Shown here: piece after piece, positions 8,289 to 17,247 of the stretch | Layout of the letters: the number at the start of each line of letters is the position of its first letter | How positions within the stretch are numbered: the first letter of the stretch is position 1 | Assembly (NCBI RefSeq): GCF_009910675.1 | Contig: NZ_RSEJ01000035.1 | Span: 1 to 55,344, forward strand | DNA: 55,344 nt | Source of the DNA: Photobacterium alginatilyticum | GTDB taxonomy: Bacteria; Pseudomonadota; Gammaproteobacteria; Enterobacterales; Vibrionaceae | Direction: 5' to 3' | Notes under the pieces: model-generated | What the model saw: only the letters and a program-made list of their open reading frames with translations | Told to the model about the DNA's origin: nothing | Databases searched by the model: none | Program-made: the position numbers and the translations under genes

Positions 8289-8777
8289 TATAAAAATAAA
8301 ATACTTGTTGGGAAAAATGCACAACCGAACAAACTCGAAACAATTTACTCATATTTCGAAAATTTTCATTGGGTACGAGTACAGTAAAAGCTTTCAATAA
8401 ATATTCACAGCTGAGCAATCAATATAATTCTTAATTACAAAAAACATACCCCTATATAATATATGGGTATATGATAATTTATATATCTGCGAATATTTGA
8501 TCTGCCTTCAACTTATTTTGACAAATATGTAGATATGCTCCCAGACCATGGGAGTTGCGTACTGTATCCTCGGCACAAAATCGATATTGAATAAATGCTC
8601 TTTTGGCATTACAGACTCAGTTGTCATCGACTCCATGATCGGATTTAGCATTGCTGCTATCCCCCTGATCATCAATGAAAACTCATACCTCTAACCTATA
8701 TCGTTATCTCTTAAGACCCTACCTATAGCTTTCTTAAGAAATAGCCATTCAACCAGGTCATCATAAGGAGTGTAAGC
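8289..8777. other. Intergenic region upstream of the first chemoreceptor
   Basis: About 490 bp, AT-rich (8380-8520 especially). It holds one short open frame (8548-8694, listed separately) and the ribosome site of the downstream chemoreceptor. I see no other structured element. Confidence 0.5.
8548..8694 (+). CDS. Possible 48-residue ORF or gene remnant
   Basis: ATG to TAA, 48 codons, encoding a Cys-containing peptide with a hydrophobic C-terminal half (MIGFSIAAIPLII). There is no clear Shine-Dalgarno. It could be a small membrane peptide or the decayed end of a transporter gene; I recognise no family. Low confidence that it is translated. Confidence 0.2.
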   Translation: MGVAYCILGTKSILNKCSFGITDSVVIDSMIGFSIAAIPLIINENSYL

Positions 8778-10685
8778 TTGAAGCTCACAATTAGAAACAA
8801 GGCAATACTAGCTACAGTAACTGCAGCTTTAGTGATCATCACTGTGATGGGTGCGTATTCCTTTAATTCAAGCTGGAACATTCTTATCGACAAAACGTTC
8901 CAGCGCGAATTACCCGCAGTGTTAGGCGAAGTGAGCAATGATTTAAATGCTCAGCTCAATGTTCCCGTTACAGCCTCGCAAGTCATCGCCTTATCCCCTT
9001 TATTTATAAACTATTACAACAACTCATCAAAACAAGAAATAGCCACATACCTTTCCGACGTTAGAACAGAATTTAATGCTATCACCTCTTATTTTATTTC
9101 CGCCGACGACTACACCTACTATACGCCAGCCGGTATTTTGAAAACGATGAGTGATACCGCCCCTGGCGATCAGTGGTTTCACCAGTTTATGAAATCTAAC
9201 AAGCCGTTCGAGCTATCTATTGATACCGAAGGTGCCACGGGCATACCTACAATGTTCGTTAACTATGCCGTAATGAACAATGGACGGCGAATTGGTGTCG
9301 CCGGTATCGGACTCACCCTCGACAAGGTGACCGAGCTTATTAGCCAATTCCGTATCGGCGAAAGCGGCATTGTTTTTCTGGTCGATGATCAGGGCATTAT
9401 CAAAGTGCACCCGCAAAAACAGCTGGTTGGACAATCTCTCTCTACACTCGGGATACATGATTTTAGTACCTTGCTAGGTACCGAAAAATCCACAGTTCGC
9501 GAACTGGATATTGCCGGTAGCCCGCAGATAGTCGGTGGCAAGGCCTTACCGGGCATAGGCTGGACGCTGATCACCCAGGTGCCGAGACACGAAGTATTGG
9601 CCTACCTCAGTAGCTTTAGTTTCAACATGATTGTTATGGGACTGGTGATTGCCGCCATCTTTATTCCTCTGTCTGCCTGGTCAATCAACCGACTGCTTTC
9701 ACCCTTTGTTCATGTGGCCCAGCTGCTGGAAAATATCGGCAAAGGAGGCGGTGATCTAACCCAGCGGCTCGATGATTCACGCCATGACGAAGTCGGGCAA
9801 ATTGCCCGGGGGTATAACCAGTTTGTGCAGTACCTAAGCCAGTTGCTCCAGAATGTGTCCGATACCGGAAAAGAAATTTCAGCATCGATTGAGAATGTTG
9901 ACCAGCTTGCCTGCTCTATGGAACAGGAAATCAAGCAACAAACCAGCAAGATAGAGCAAGTGGCTACGGCAATACACGAAATGGGAGCCAGTTCTGACGA
10001 AGTTGCCCAGAATGCGGATGGCGCTGCAAACAGTGCGGCCTCAGCCTCCGAAGCAATATCTACAGGCCATCAATCTGTTACTGCCACCTACGAGAGTGTT
10101 GAAAACATGAACAAGCAGCTGAGCGACACCGACGAGGTCGTAGCCCAGCTTGCTCAGGATGCTAATTCCATCGATACCGTACTTGATGTGATTAGCGGTG
10201 TCTCAGAACAAACCAACCTATTGGCGCTCAATGCTGCCATAGAGGCTGCACGAGCCGGCGAGCAGGGGCGCGGCTTTGCTGTTGTTGCCGACGAAGTCAG
10301 AACCCTGGCCTCCAGAAGCCAGAGCTCGACAGAAGAGATCCGTGTCATTATTGATAAGCTGCAAAAACGCACCGATGCGGTGGTCAATGCGATAGCAACC
10401 AGTGCTGAGCTGGGCAAAAACTGTCAGACAGAAGCCTCTCACTCTGAGCAGCAACTCACGGCAATTTCTACCAACGTCAGCGAGATGAATGCCATCAACA
10501 TGCAAATCGCTTCTGCCACCAGCCAGCAGTCGAGTGTGATTAATGAGATCTCTCCCCATGTCACCAGCATTGCAGAAATCGCACGCCAAAGTGATGCCAT
10601 GGTTGAGCAGACCGCAAGAGACTGCCACCAGCTAAAACAAAAAGCCGATCACCTCTCCGGCCTGGTCAGTCAGTTTAAGTTTTAA
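8778..10685 (+). CDS. Methyl-accepting chemotaxis protein (dCACHE-HAMP-MCP)
   Basis: A 635-residue transmembrane chemoreceptor. TM1 is at about residues 9-28, a large periplasmic Cache-type sensor at about 30-275 (QWFHQFMKSNKPFELSIDT and GIVFLVDDQGIIKVHP are typical Cache strands), TM2 at about 278-303, HAMP to about 355, and the MCP helical domain with the conserved hairpin tip SEQTNLLALNAAIEAARAGE near 475-495. It starts at TTG: AAGGAG lies 7 nt upstream and no ATG fits better. There is no C-terminal pentapeptide for CheR/CheB docking. Ligand unknown; dCACHE receptors often sense amino acids, amines or organic acids. Confidence 0.93.
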   Translation: MKLTIRNKAILATVTAALVIITVMGAYSFNSSWNILIDKTFQRELPAVLGEVSNDLNAQLNVPVTASQVIALSPLFINYYNNSSKQEIATYLSDVRTEFNAITSYFISADDYTYYTPAGILKTMSDTAPGDQWFHQFMKSNKPFELSIDTEGATGIPTMFVNYAVMNNGRRIGVAGIGLTLDKVTELISQFRIGESGIVFLVDDQGIIKVHPQKQLVGQSLSTLGIHDFSTLLGTEKSTVRELDIAGSPQIVGGKALPGIGWTLITQVPRHEVLAYLSSFSFNMIVMGLVIAAIFIPLSAWSINRLLSPFVHVAQLLENIGKGGGDLTQRLDDSRHDEVGQIARGYNQFVQYLSQLLQNVSDTGKEISASIENVDQLACSMEQEIKQQTSKIEQVATAIHEMGASSDEVAQNADGAANSAASASEAISTGHQSVTATYESVENMNKQLSDTDEVVAQLAQDANSIDTVLDVISGVSEQTNLLALNAAIEAARAGEQGRGFAVVADEVRTLASRSQSSTEEIRVIIDKLQKRTDAVVNAIATSAELGKNCQTEASHSEQQLTAISTNVSEMNAINMQIASATSQQSSVINEISPHVTSIAEIARQSDAMVEQTARDCHQLKQKADHLSGLVSQFKF

Positions 10686-10716
10686 TCCCTAAACGACATG
10701 CTTTAGATATAAGAAA

Positions 10717-10738
10717 GCCCCCCAACATTGTGGGGGGC
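10717..10738. terminator. Strong hairpin terminator between convergent genes
   Basis: GCCCCCCA (10717-10724) pairs with TGGGGGGC (10731-10738), 6-nt loop. The minus strand continues TTTCTTATAT, so it best serves the minus-strand gene ending at 10797, and can also stop transcription from the chemoreceptor gene (stop 10685). Confidence 0.75.
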
Positions 10739-10796
10739 AGAGATTCATTCGGGCAGGGTTAACAAGCGACAGAACAACGCTCAAAACAGCCGATAG

Positions 10797-11057
10797 TTAC
10801 TTCTTGTTCCGTAATTCGGCCATGCCATCAACGCTGGATTTCGCGACTGTCTTGCCGATTTCACTCAGATCCGCTGCGTCCTCGTCATAATTGAAAAAAT
10901 AAACCATCGCGTTACCGAAAATAGCAATGGTACAACAGGCCATCACTATCATCGGAATTATGCCCAATATGTTCAATTCCATTAGGACAAAACTAACCAG
11001 CATTACAATGGCATTCATGGCCATTGCGAATAACTTCTTTTTCTTATATTGCGTCAT
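10797..11057 (-). CDS. Small two-TM inner-membrane protein, unknown
   Basis: An 86-residue protein beginning MTQYKKKKLFAMAM. Two hydrophobic segments (about residues 10-27 and 32-56) flank a short turn, with an acidic C-terminal tail (NYDEDAADLSEIGK). The start at 11057 is chosen for GAGG seven nt upstream; an in-frame start at 11090 lacks one. It is 113 bp downstream of the RND pump gene on the same strand and may be co-transcribed with it. No family recognised. Confidence 0.65.
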   Translation of the reverse strand: MTQYKKKKLFAMAMNAIVMLVSFVLMELNILGIIPMIVMACCTIAIFGNAMVYFFNYDEDAADLSEIGKTVAKSSVDGMAELRNKK

Positions 11058-11170
11058 TATCAAACCTCGGTGCTTTTTCGCACTCTTCATTACCTAGCAA
11101 CTAATATTTTGAGATCAATAAGTTAAAGTCAGCATCTCGCAATCTATAGGCAATGAATACCATATCGGTT

Positions 11171-14100
11171 TTACGCAAATGTAGACTCGGCTCTCATTTG
11201 TCGGCTCTCCTCTATGTCATCTGCCTTCATTTCTCGGCTAAAAAACGTCAGATACAGACACGGGATTACTATCAATACGACTGGCAATGAAAACAACAAG
11301 CCATAACCTAGTGTGAGCGACATAGGCCCCATATAGACATCGGTCCCGCCAATTCCATAAGCCAGAGGAAGCAACCCAACAACCGTTGTCATTGATGTCA
11401 GCACTATCGGCCGCAAACGGCTTGTCGAAGCGTCGACTATCGCTTCAAGCACAACGTTACCTTCCGCTCTTAGCTCATTGATTCGGTTAATCAACACCAG
11501 GGAGTTATTCACCACCACCCCGGTCATGCCAAGAACACCAATAAGCGCAAACAGTGACAATGGCTGCATGTGGACAAACAGTGCCATCAATGAAGAGACA
11601 ATGGCAAACGGGATCACCGCCATCACCAGCATTGGCTGTAACAATGAACCGAACATCACTGCCAGAACGAAATAAATACCAATAATGGCCGCCGGAAAGG
11701 CAACAACGAAGCCACTCATGGTTTCATTGGTACTCTCGGCCTCACCACCGATTTCAAGCTTTACTGAGGCTGGCATTTTACCTTCAAGAGCCTGTGTTAG
11801 CGTTTGGCTAATCATATTTGGCGTCAGCGCCTGATCTGTAATTTGCGCCGTTACGATAACCTGACGTTCGCCATTGTAATGCTGGATCTGACGAGGAACG
11901 TCAATTCGCTCGACTTTCGCCAATCGGCTGAGTGGTACCTGCGCACCGTTTGCCGTATAGATCTTCGTTGTACTCAGACGTTGAATGTTCCGGTATTCCG
12001 CATCCATGAGAACACGCATATCAACTTCCTGATCACCCAACCAGGTTGATGTTACCGTCTCACCTTCAAAGGCAATTCGCAGCGTCGTTGCCAGATCAGA
12101 GACGGTCAGATTATAACGAGCCAACCATTCATACTGAGGAACAATTTGTAACTGAGGATCTTTCAAGGCTTCGCTGTTAGTCACCTTGTTCAGACCTGAT
12201 TGCTGGTTAAGCCAGTCAGTTACCAGCACCACGGCTTCTTCACGCTCTGATTGGTTACCACCTAGCACCCGTACTTCAACCGGCTCGCCCGGGGGAGGGC
12301 CACCGGCATCAATCGACAGCTTGACGAAGGACAGCTCATCCACAGTCTCTAGCTGGTGATTTAACTCAACAAGGATCTCTTCGGCACTGCGTTCACGCTG
12401 CTCAAAACTCGATAACACAATCAACCCCGATGTCGCAGGGCTGCTATAGGTCAGCTGATAGCTCACCAATTCATTTTCTGATAATGCTTCAATAGCCTGC
12501 TCAAGCTGGAAATGTGCTGCTTTGACATCTTCCAGAGGTGTCCCCGGCGTTACCTCGGTATAAACCTCAATATATTTTGCTGCCTCAGACGGGAAAATAT
12601 CCAGCTTCAGTGTCGTTGCCAGCCAACCGCTGATACCCAGCATCAGCATTGCCACCAACAACACGCTCTTTTTATAATTCAGGCAGCATGACAGTAACCG
12701 AGTGTATACCGATATGACGGTCTGGAAGCGATCAGGGCGAAGTTCGCGACAAGACACTTTCTGCTTAGTTTCCTTCAGTGAGTTGGCCAAATGTGCCGGC
12801 AAAGTAAACGTACATTCAGATAACGAGAACAACAGCGCGGCAATCACCGTTAAGGGGATCACAATAACCGCCTTGCCCATGGTACCGGGAATAAAGAACA
12901 TCGGAATAAACACCAGGGCAGTGGTTGTCAGGCTTGCCATAATCGGCTTTATCACCTTGCGGGTTCCGTCAATAGCGGCTTCCAGTGCCCTTTTACCCTT
13001 TTCTTTCTCCTGATAAATACTCTCGGCAATAATCACGGAATCGTCCACAATAATGCCGATCACCAGCAGCAGTGCCGATAAGGTGATACTGTCGAGGTTC
13101 ATACCTAAGACGGGCAAAATAGCCATCACCCCCAGTACACAAAACGGAATAGAGACCGACACCCAAAACGCAATTTGACGCTTGAGGATCAAACTCAGCA
13201 CCAACAACACCAATATCAGCCCGATCCCACCGTTGATCGAGACAATCGAGAACTTGTCGCTCATGTCATCAGCCAAGTTCAAACCAAGTTCAAAGCGATA
13301 CTGATCGCCTAAACGCTGCTGCTCGGCATTGATCAACGCCTTAATGCTATCAACCGTGGCGATAATGTCAGCCCCGGCACCATTCGTCACACTGAACAAA
13401 ATAGCCGACTGGCCGTTGATCACCGCTTTTTCGGTTGCTTTCTCGAAGGTGTCGGTCATCGTGGCAATATCTGACAGGCGAACTAGCCCCCCGGTTGGCA
13501 ACACTTTGATCACCAGTTGCCCCAGCTCTTCGACTGACTGAATTTGTGTCATGGTGACAATGCGCTGCTCACTGTCCCAGGATTCCACTACTCCGCCAGA
13601 CAGCGACAGGTTACGGCTGTTCACCGCATTAATTACATCATCAAAGGTCAATTGGTAACGGCTGACCTTTTCAGGATCCACTTCAATCCAGAACTCTCTT
13701 TCGCTAAAGCCAGTCATAGTTACGCTGCCTACGCCGGAAAGGCCTTTTAATGACTTTTCCAGCGTTCGCGCATATGGCTGCAGACTGGCATAATCCCCGT
13801 CATGGCTGACGCCAAACGTCAGCACTTCAAACGAGGATGTGCTGCGCTGTTCGACAACTGGCGGGTTGGTAATATCCTTGGGTAAACTCTTAACGCGATC
13901 CACCGCTTGCTGGATATCCCGCAGCACTTTGGTGATATCAGCGGCTTCATCCACCTCTATGGAGATATAAGACAGGCCTTCCGTTGACTGCGACGTATAT
14001 TTCCTGATCCCCTGAACGGACTTAAGCTCTTTTTCAATTTGGTTGGTAATGTTCAGCTCAATATCCTGCGCCGTCGCCCCCGGATATTGGGTTGTGATCT

Positions 14101-14239
14101 CCACTTCTTCAAAAGCAATATCCGGCAACTCCTGGAGCTTCAGCATGCTCAAAGAGGCCATACCGACCATTAATACCATCACCGTCAAGATACGGGCGAG
14201 AAAGCTCCTGCGAGCAAAATAGGCAATAAATCCCTGCAT
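11171..14239 (-). CDS. RND-family efflux permease (HAE1/AcrB type)
   Basis: A 1022-residue inner-membrane proton/drug antiporter of normal RND length. The N-terminal TM1 (SFLARILTVMVLMVGMASL), periplasmic porter loop with the repeated SSFEVLTFGV and ELNHQLETVD segments, TM2-6, and the paired Asp proton-relay residues in GIIVDDSVIIAES (about 400) are visible; the second half repeats the pattern with GVVVNNSLVLINRI. It follows the adaptor gene by 11 nt in the same operon. No outer-membrane factor gene is present, so the pump must use a TolC encoded elsewhere. Divergent from a two-component system that probably controls it. Confidence 0.94.
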   Translation of the reverse strand: MQGFIAYFARRSFLARILTVMVLMVGMASLSMLKLQELPDIAFEEVEITTQYPGATAQDIELNITNQIEKELKSVQGIRKYTSQSTEGLSYISIEVDEAADITKVLRDIQQAVDRVKSLPKDITNPPVVEQRSTSSFEVLTFGVSHDGDYASLQPYARTLEKSLKGLSGVGSVTMTGFSEREFWIEVDPEKVSRYQLTFDDVINAVNSRNLSLSGGVVESWDSEQRIVTMTQIQSVEELGQLVIKVLPTGGLVRLSDIATMTDTFEKATEKAVINGQSAILFSVTNGAGADIIATVDSIKALINAEQQRLGDQYRFELGLNLADDMSDKFSIVSINGGIGLILVLLVLSLILKRQIAFWVSVSIPFCVLGVMAILPVLGMNLDSITLSALLLVIGIIVDDSVIIAESIYQEKEKGKRALEAAIDGTRKVIKPIMASLTTTALVFIPMFFIPGTMGKAVIVIPLTVIAALLFSLSECTFTLPAHLANSLKETKQKVSCRELRPDRFQTVISVYTRLLSCCLNYKKSVLLVAMLMLGISGWLATTLKLDIFPSEAAKYIEVYTEVTPGTPLEDVKAAHFQLEQAIEALSENELVSYQLTYSSPATSGLIVLSSFEQRERSAEEILVELNHQLETVDELSFVKLSIDAGGPPPGEPVEVRVLGGNQSEREEAVVLVTDWLNQQSGLNKVTNSEALKDPQLQIVPQYEWLARYNLTVSDLATTLRIAFEGETVTSTWLGDQEVDMRVLMDAEYRNIQRLSTTKIYTANGAQVPLSRLAKVERIDVPRQIQHYNGERQVIVTAQITDQALTPNMISQTLTQALEGKMPASVKLEIGGEAESTNETMSGFVVAFPAAIIGIYFVLAVMFGSLLQPMLVMAVIPFAIVSSLMALFVHMQPLSLFALIGVLGMTGVVVNNSLVLINRINELRAEGNVVLEAIVDASTSRLRPIVLTSMTTVVGLLPLAYGIGGTDVYMGPMSLTLGYGLLFSLPVVLIVIPCLYLTFFSREMKADDIEESRQMRAESTFA

Positions 14240-14250
14240 GATCCTGACCT

Positions 14251-15045
14251 TTAAGGTTGAGTGTTAGATGCGGTAAGGTTGTCAGCCGATGTTGTCGATG
14301 CATGGATCGACATCCCTGGCTTGAACAGGTGATCGGGGTTGTTGATTTCCACCTCGACAGGATAGGCAAAGGTAGCCGGATCAAGTTCCACACCGATACG
14401 CTTAATCGAAGAGCGGACTTTGAGTTCGGGATTCGCTTCTGCCCAGATTTCAATCTGCTGCCCAACACGGAGTTTTCCGATGTCATATTCGCTAGCTAAC
14501 AAGCGTACGTTCAGTACATCAATATTGACGACCTGGTACAGCAAGTCCCCCTGGTTAACCCAGGCACCGTCTTCAACAGAGCGGTTAACAATATAGCCAT
14601 TCATGTCGGCACTGATCCGGGTGTACCCTAAATCCAACCGGGCTTTCTGTAATTCAATTTGAGCCAGTGCTACTGTCGCCTTGGCTGCACCCAAGTCTGC
14701 CGCCGCAATATCAAGCTCATTCTGTGAAAGGCTGTTTTTGTTTCTCAGCTCTCGATACCGGTTATAGAGAGACTGTTTGATGGTCAAATCGGCCTCAACC
14801 AAAGCAAGGTTGGCTTCTTGCTTGCTGATCTCAAGTTCAAAGTCCTGGGCCTTAATGTTGGCAAGCACACTGCCAACCGACACTAATGCCCCGGTCTCAA
14901 GTTCTGATACTTCAACTGTACCGCTAACTTCAGAAACCACATTGGTCATGTTTTTACTTCTGGTGTGGCCGATAAGCTCAACCGCAAACGAAGAGGTTGA
15001 TAGCAAGGCTCCGATTAACCCCATTGCAACCAAGTTATGTTTCAT
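14251..15045 (-). CDS. RND membrane fusion (adaptor) protein, short form
   Basis: A 264-residue periplasmic adaptor. Signal peptide MKHNLVAMGLIGALLSTSSFA; lipoyl/biotinyl half-motifs (VVSEVSGTVEVSELETGALVS and DMNGYIVNRSVEDGAWVNQG) flank an alpha-helical hairpin at about 65-130; a beta-barrel follows to about 240. It is clearly shorter than AcrA-type adaptors (about 370-400 residues), lacking most of the membrane-proximal domain. The start at 15045 (signal peptide, GAGGG upstream) is preferred to the long open frame reaching 15183, which would run through the operator. First gene of the RND operon. Confidence 0.87.
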   Translation of the reverse strand: MKHNLVAMGLIGALLSTSSFAVELIGHTRSKNMTNVVSEVSGTVEVSELETGALVSVGSVLANIKAQDFELEISKQEANLALVEADLTIKQSLYNRYRELRNKNSLSQNELDIAAADLGAAKATVALAQIELQKARLDLGYTRISADMNGYIVNRSVEDGAWVNQGDLLYQVVNIDVLNVRLLASEYDIGKLRVGQQIEIWAEANPELKVRSSIKRIGVELDPATFAYPVEVEINNPDHLFKPGMSIHASTTSADNLTASNTQP

Positions 15046-15091
15046 GGCAATAACCCTCAATTGTCTATTGAGTAAAGTTTGAGGGCGAGAA

Positions 15092-15134
15092 TGTCGAGTT
15101 TTTGTCAATAACGGTGATTGACAAAATTTCGACA
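15092..15134. promoter_or_regulatory. 43-bp inverted repeat in the RND/two-component divergent promoter
   Basis: Left arm 15092-15109 and right arm 15117-15134 (18 bp each, 7-bp spacer) match in 16 of 18 positions; each arm contains TTGTCAAT/ATTGACAA and TGTCGA/TCGACA. It lies between the divergent starts at 15045 and 15205. Each arm also presents TTGACA, a possible -35 box, one per direction. Probably the binding site of the adjacent response regulator. Confidence 0.7.
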
Positions 15135-15204
15135 AAAAGTTGCTACCATAGAAGCCAGAAAACAGAGACCAGATAACATTCACTTCCGAAACTCCCGAGG
15201 TAAC

Positions 15205-15885
15205 ATGCTGACCAACAAACAGATATTAATCGTTGAAGATAATGACGAGTTACAAGGTATTCTGGCTGACTTCCTGGAAGTGAAGGGGGCAGAAGTTGAT
15301 TTTGCCGCCAATGGGGAAAGGGGTCTCAAACTTGCGCTCGAGAACGAGTTCGATGCCATTATTCTTGACGTAATGATGCCCAAAAAAGACGGATTGCAAG
15401 TCGCAAGAGAGCTTAGGGGACAAGGGTGTACAACACCAATCTTGATGCTGACGGCCCTGAACGGCAAAGAAGATTTGCTCAACGGCTATCAGAGCGGTAT
15501 CGATGACTTTGTGACCAAGCCTTTTGATTTTCAGGAACTGGAGGTCCGTCTCGGGGCTATTATCAAACGCTATCGCGGAGAAGTCGCCAGCTCCATCATT
15601 CAATTCGGCGACTTGAAAATTGACCAAAACTCGCACCGGGTGACTCGTGAGAGTGTCGAGTTAACCGTCACCCCGGTGATGTACCAAATTCTAACCATGC
15701 TCGTCAAAGCTGCGCCCGAGGTTGTCTCGCGCGAAACACTTATCCATGCCATCTGGGGCGATGATTCACCCGATAAAGATCTCCTGCGCGGTCATATCTA
15801 TTTACTTCGAAATGTACTGGATAAGCCATTCGACAAAGCTATGTTGGTCACAGTGCCGAAATTTGGCTTTCGACTGGAAGAATAA
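15205..15885 (+). CDS. OmpR/PhoB-family response regulator
   Basis: A 226-residue two-domain regulator. Receiver: acidic pocket EDND (11-14), phosphoacceptor Asp55 in IILDVMMPKKDG, Thr83, Lys105 in VTKPFD. C-terminal winged helix with LTVTPVMYQILTMLV and the recognition segment GHIYLLRNVLDKPF. The ATG at 15205 has GAGG upstream and starts MLTNKQILIVEDN; a longer in-frame start at 15118 lies inside the operator. It is followed after 5 nt by its kinase and is divergent from the RND operon it likely regulates. Confidence 0.93.
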   Translation: MLTNKQILIVEDNDELQGILADFLEVKGAEVDFAANGERGLKLALENEFDAIILDVMMPKKDGLQVARELRGQGCTTPILMLTALNGKEDLLNGYQSGIDDFVTKPFDFQELEVRLGAIIKRYRGEVASSIIQFGDLKIDQNSHRVTRESVELTVTPVMYQILTMLVKAAPEVVSRETLIHAIWGDDSPDKDLLRGHIYLLRNVLDKPFDKAMLVTVPKFGFRLEE

Positions 15886-15890
15886 TCAAG

Positions 15891-17174
15891 ATGTTCAAGT
15901 CCTTTCACGGCAACACGATTAAGCACGTCAAAGCGAGATTACTTTTAATTTTCTCAATCATCGCATTGGTTTCGTCTTTTTTGGTCTTTTTTCCTTTCTC
16001 TATGTATTTGGTGATCAATGAAGATAACCAGATAGGTAAGCATTTGGCATCCTTTGAACACATTGCCACTGAGCACTACACTCTGATACAAGATGACTTC
16101 GCCCAGCTCAGTCCGCATGTAAGCGCCTACTACAGCGAAACCGCACTGCCAGAAAGAGTCAAGGCGCTAATGCCCTTTAAAGAAAATGGTATCACCCGGC
16201 ATCGTTCGTATTTCGCGGATGGTTTCGTCGTTTTCCACTCAACTTTCACCGATATTCAGGGAAATGAAACGCCGCTCTATCTGACGATCGACGCACGGGC
16301 TATCGAATTTGGCGATGACGGCTGGCACGTACTAATGCTTATATCGTTTGCACTAATAGTGTTTTTAATTACGTTCTTGCGCTACTCCCTACAACGGATG
16401 TTCGATGGGTTAATGTCACCCGTCACCGAACTTAGCCACCAGCTACAACACAATCATAATGACGAGTTTTCAGTCTCGGAGCGTTCGATTGACGAGTTGC
16501 AAACCCTCACCAAGCACTTGAATGAATACAAGCAAATGAAAGAACGCCTCGCCAGACAGGAGCTGATGTTCGCCAAATATGCCAGCCACGAGCTAAAAAC
16601 CCCCATCGCCATCGTGCTTGGTGCCGCTAACCTCCAGGGAATGAAAGACGATCCGGTTTTTCAGGCCAAGCAACGGGACCGCATTCTCGTCGCAGCCACC
16701 AACATGCATGCCACTGTGGAGGTTCTGCTCAGTATTGTTAAACAAGAAAATGCCAGCGAAGCGGGCACCATGAGAGTTGTCACTGAAAATGAGATTCCGC
16801 TGGATAAGTTCCGGACCAAACTCAAAGACGGCGTAGAGCTAAACCTTGCACTCGAACCCAAAACCCAGCTCAATCTGCCCGAGCCGGTGCTGGCAATGAT
16901 CCTCAAAAACCTGATTAATAATGCAATTCGCTTTACCCGGCAGGGACAAATCACAATCCATATCGACAGCCATACCATCAGCGTGACCGATACCGGATGT
17001 GGCCTGACTGGCAGCACCGAAACCGAGCACGGTCTCGGCCTCCTTATTGTCAAACGTTTGTGCCAAAGCTATGGCTGGGACTTTGAGCTAAAGTCAAACC
17101 CGGAGCGGGGGTGCACGGCGCAATTGTGTTTACATCCAACCTCCAAGCACTGCGCTACTCATATTGGCTTATAA
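15891..17174 (+). CDS. Sensor histidine kinase
   Basis: A 427-residue membrane kinase. TM1 about 17-42 and TM2 about 146-164 enclose a periplasmic sensor of about 100 residues with no recognised fold; a HAMP-like linker follows; HisKA has the phospho-accepting His233 in ASHELKTPIAI; HATPase_c has the N box LINNAIRFT, DTGCGL and GLGLLIV. Partner of the response regulator 5 nt upstream. The signal is probably an envelope or efflux-substrate cue, given the divergent RND operon. Confidence 0.92.
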   Translation: MFKSFHGNTIKHVKARLLLIFSIIALVSSFLVFFPFSMYLVINEDNQIGKHLASFEHIATEHYTLIQDDFAQLSPHVSAYYSETALPERVKALMPFKENGITRHRSYFADGFVVFHSTFTDIQGNETPLYLTIDARAIEFGDDGWHVLMLISFALIVFLITFLRYSLQRMFDGLMSPVTELSHQLQHNHNDEFSVSERSIDELQTLTKHLNEYKQMKERLARQELMFAKYASHELKTPIAIVLGAANLQGMKDDPVFQAKQRDRILVAATNMHATVEVLLSIVKQENASEAGTMRVVTENEIPLDKFRTKLKDGVELNLALEPKTQLNLPEPVLAMILKNLINNAIRFTRQGQITIHIDSHTISVTDTGCGLTGSTETEHGLGLLIVKRLCQSYGWDFELKSNPERGCTAQLCLHPTSKHCATHIGL

Positions 17175-17183
17175 CCAAAAAAA

Positions 17184-17201
17184 GCCAGCCTGACGGCTGG
17201 C
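17184..17201 (-). terminator. Intrinsic terminator of the DUF4397 lipoprotein gene
   Basis: GCCAGCC (17184-17190), TGAC loop, GGCTGGC (17195-17201); the minus strand continues with a run of seven T. It lies 46 nt past the stop at 17248 and immediately after the convergent kinase gene. Confidence 0.88.
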
Positions 17202-17247
17202 AAAGGTTGGCTCGAACAGATAACACTTCAACGTTTTGTTGTGCCGT

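Noticed and set aside
8062..8418. Minus-strand 118-codon frame overlapping the TetR gene
   Set aside because: It is antisense to a clear TetR coding region and crosses its terminator.
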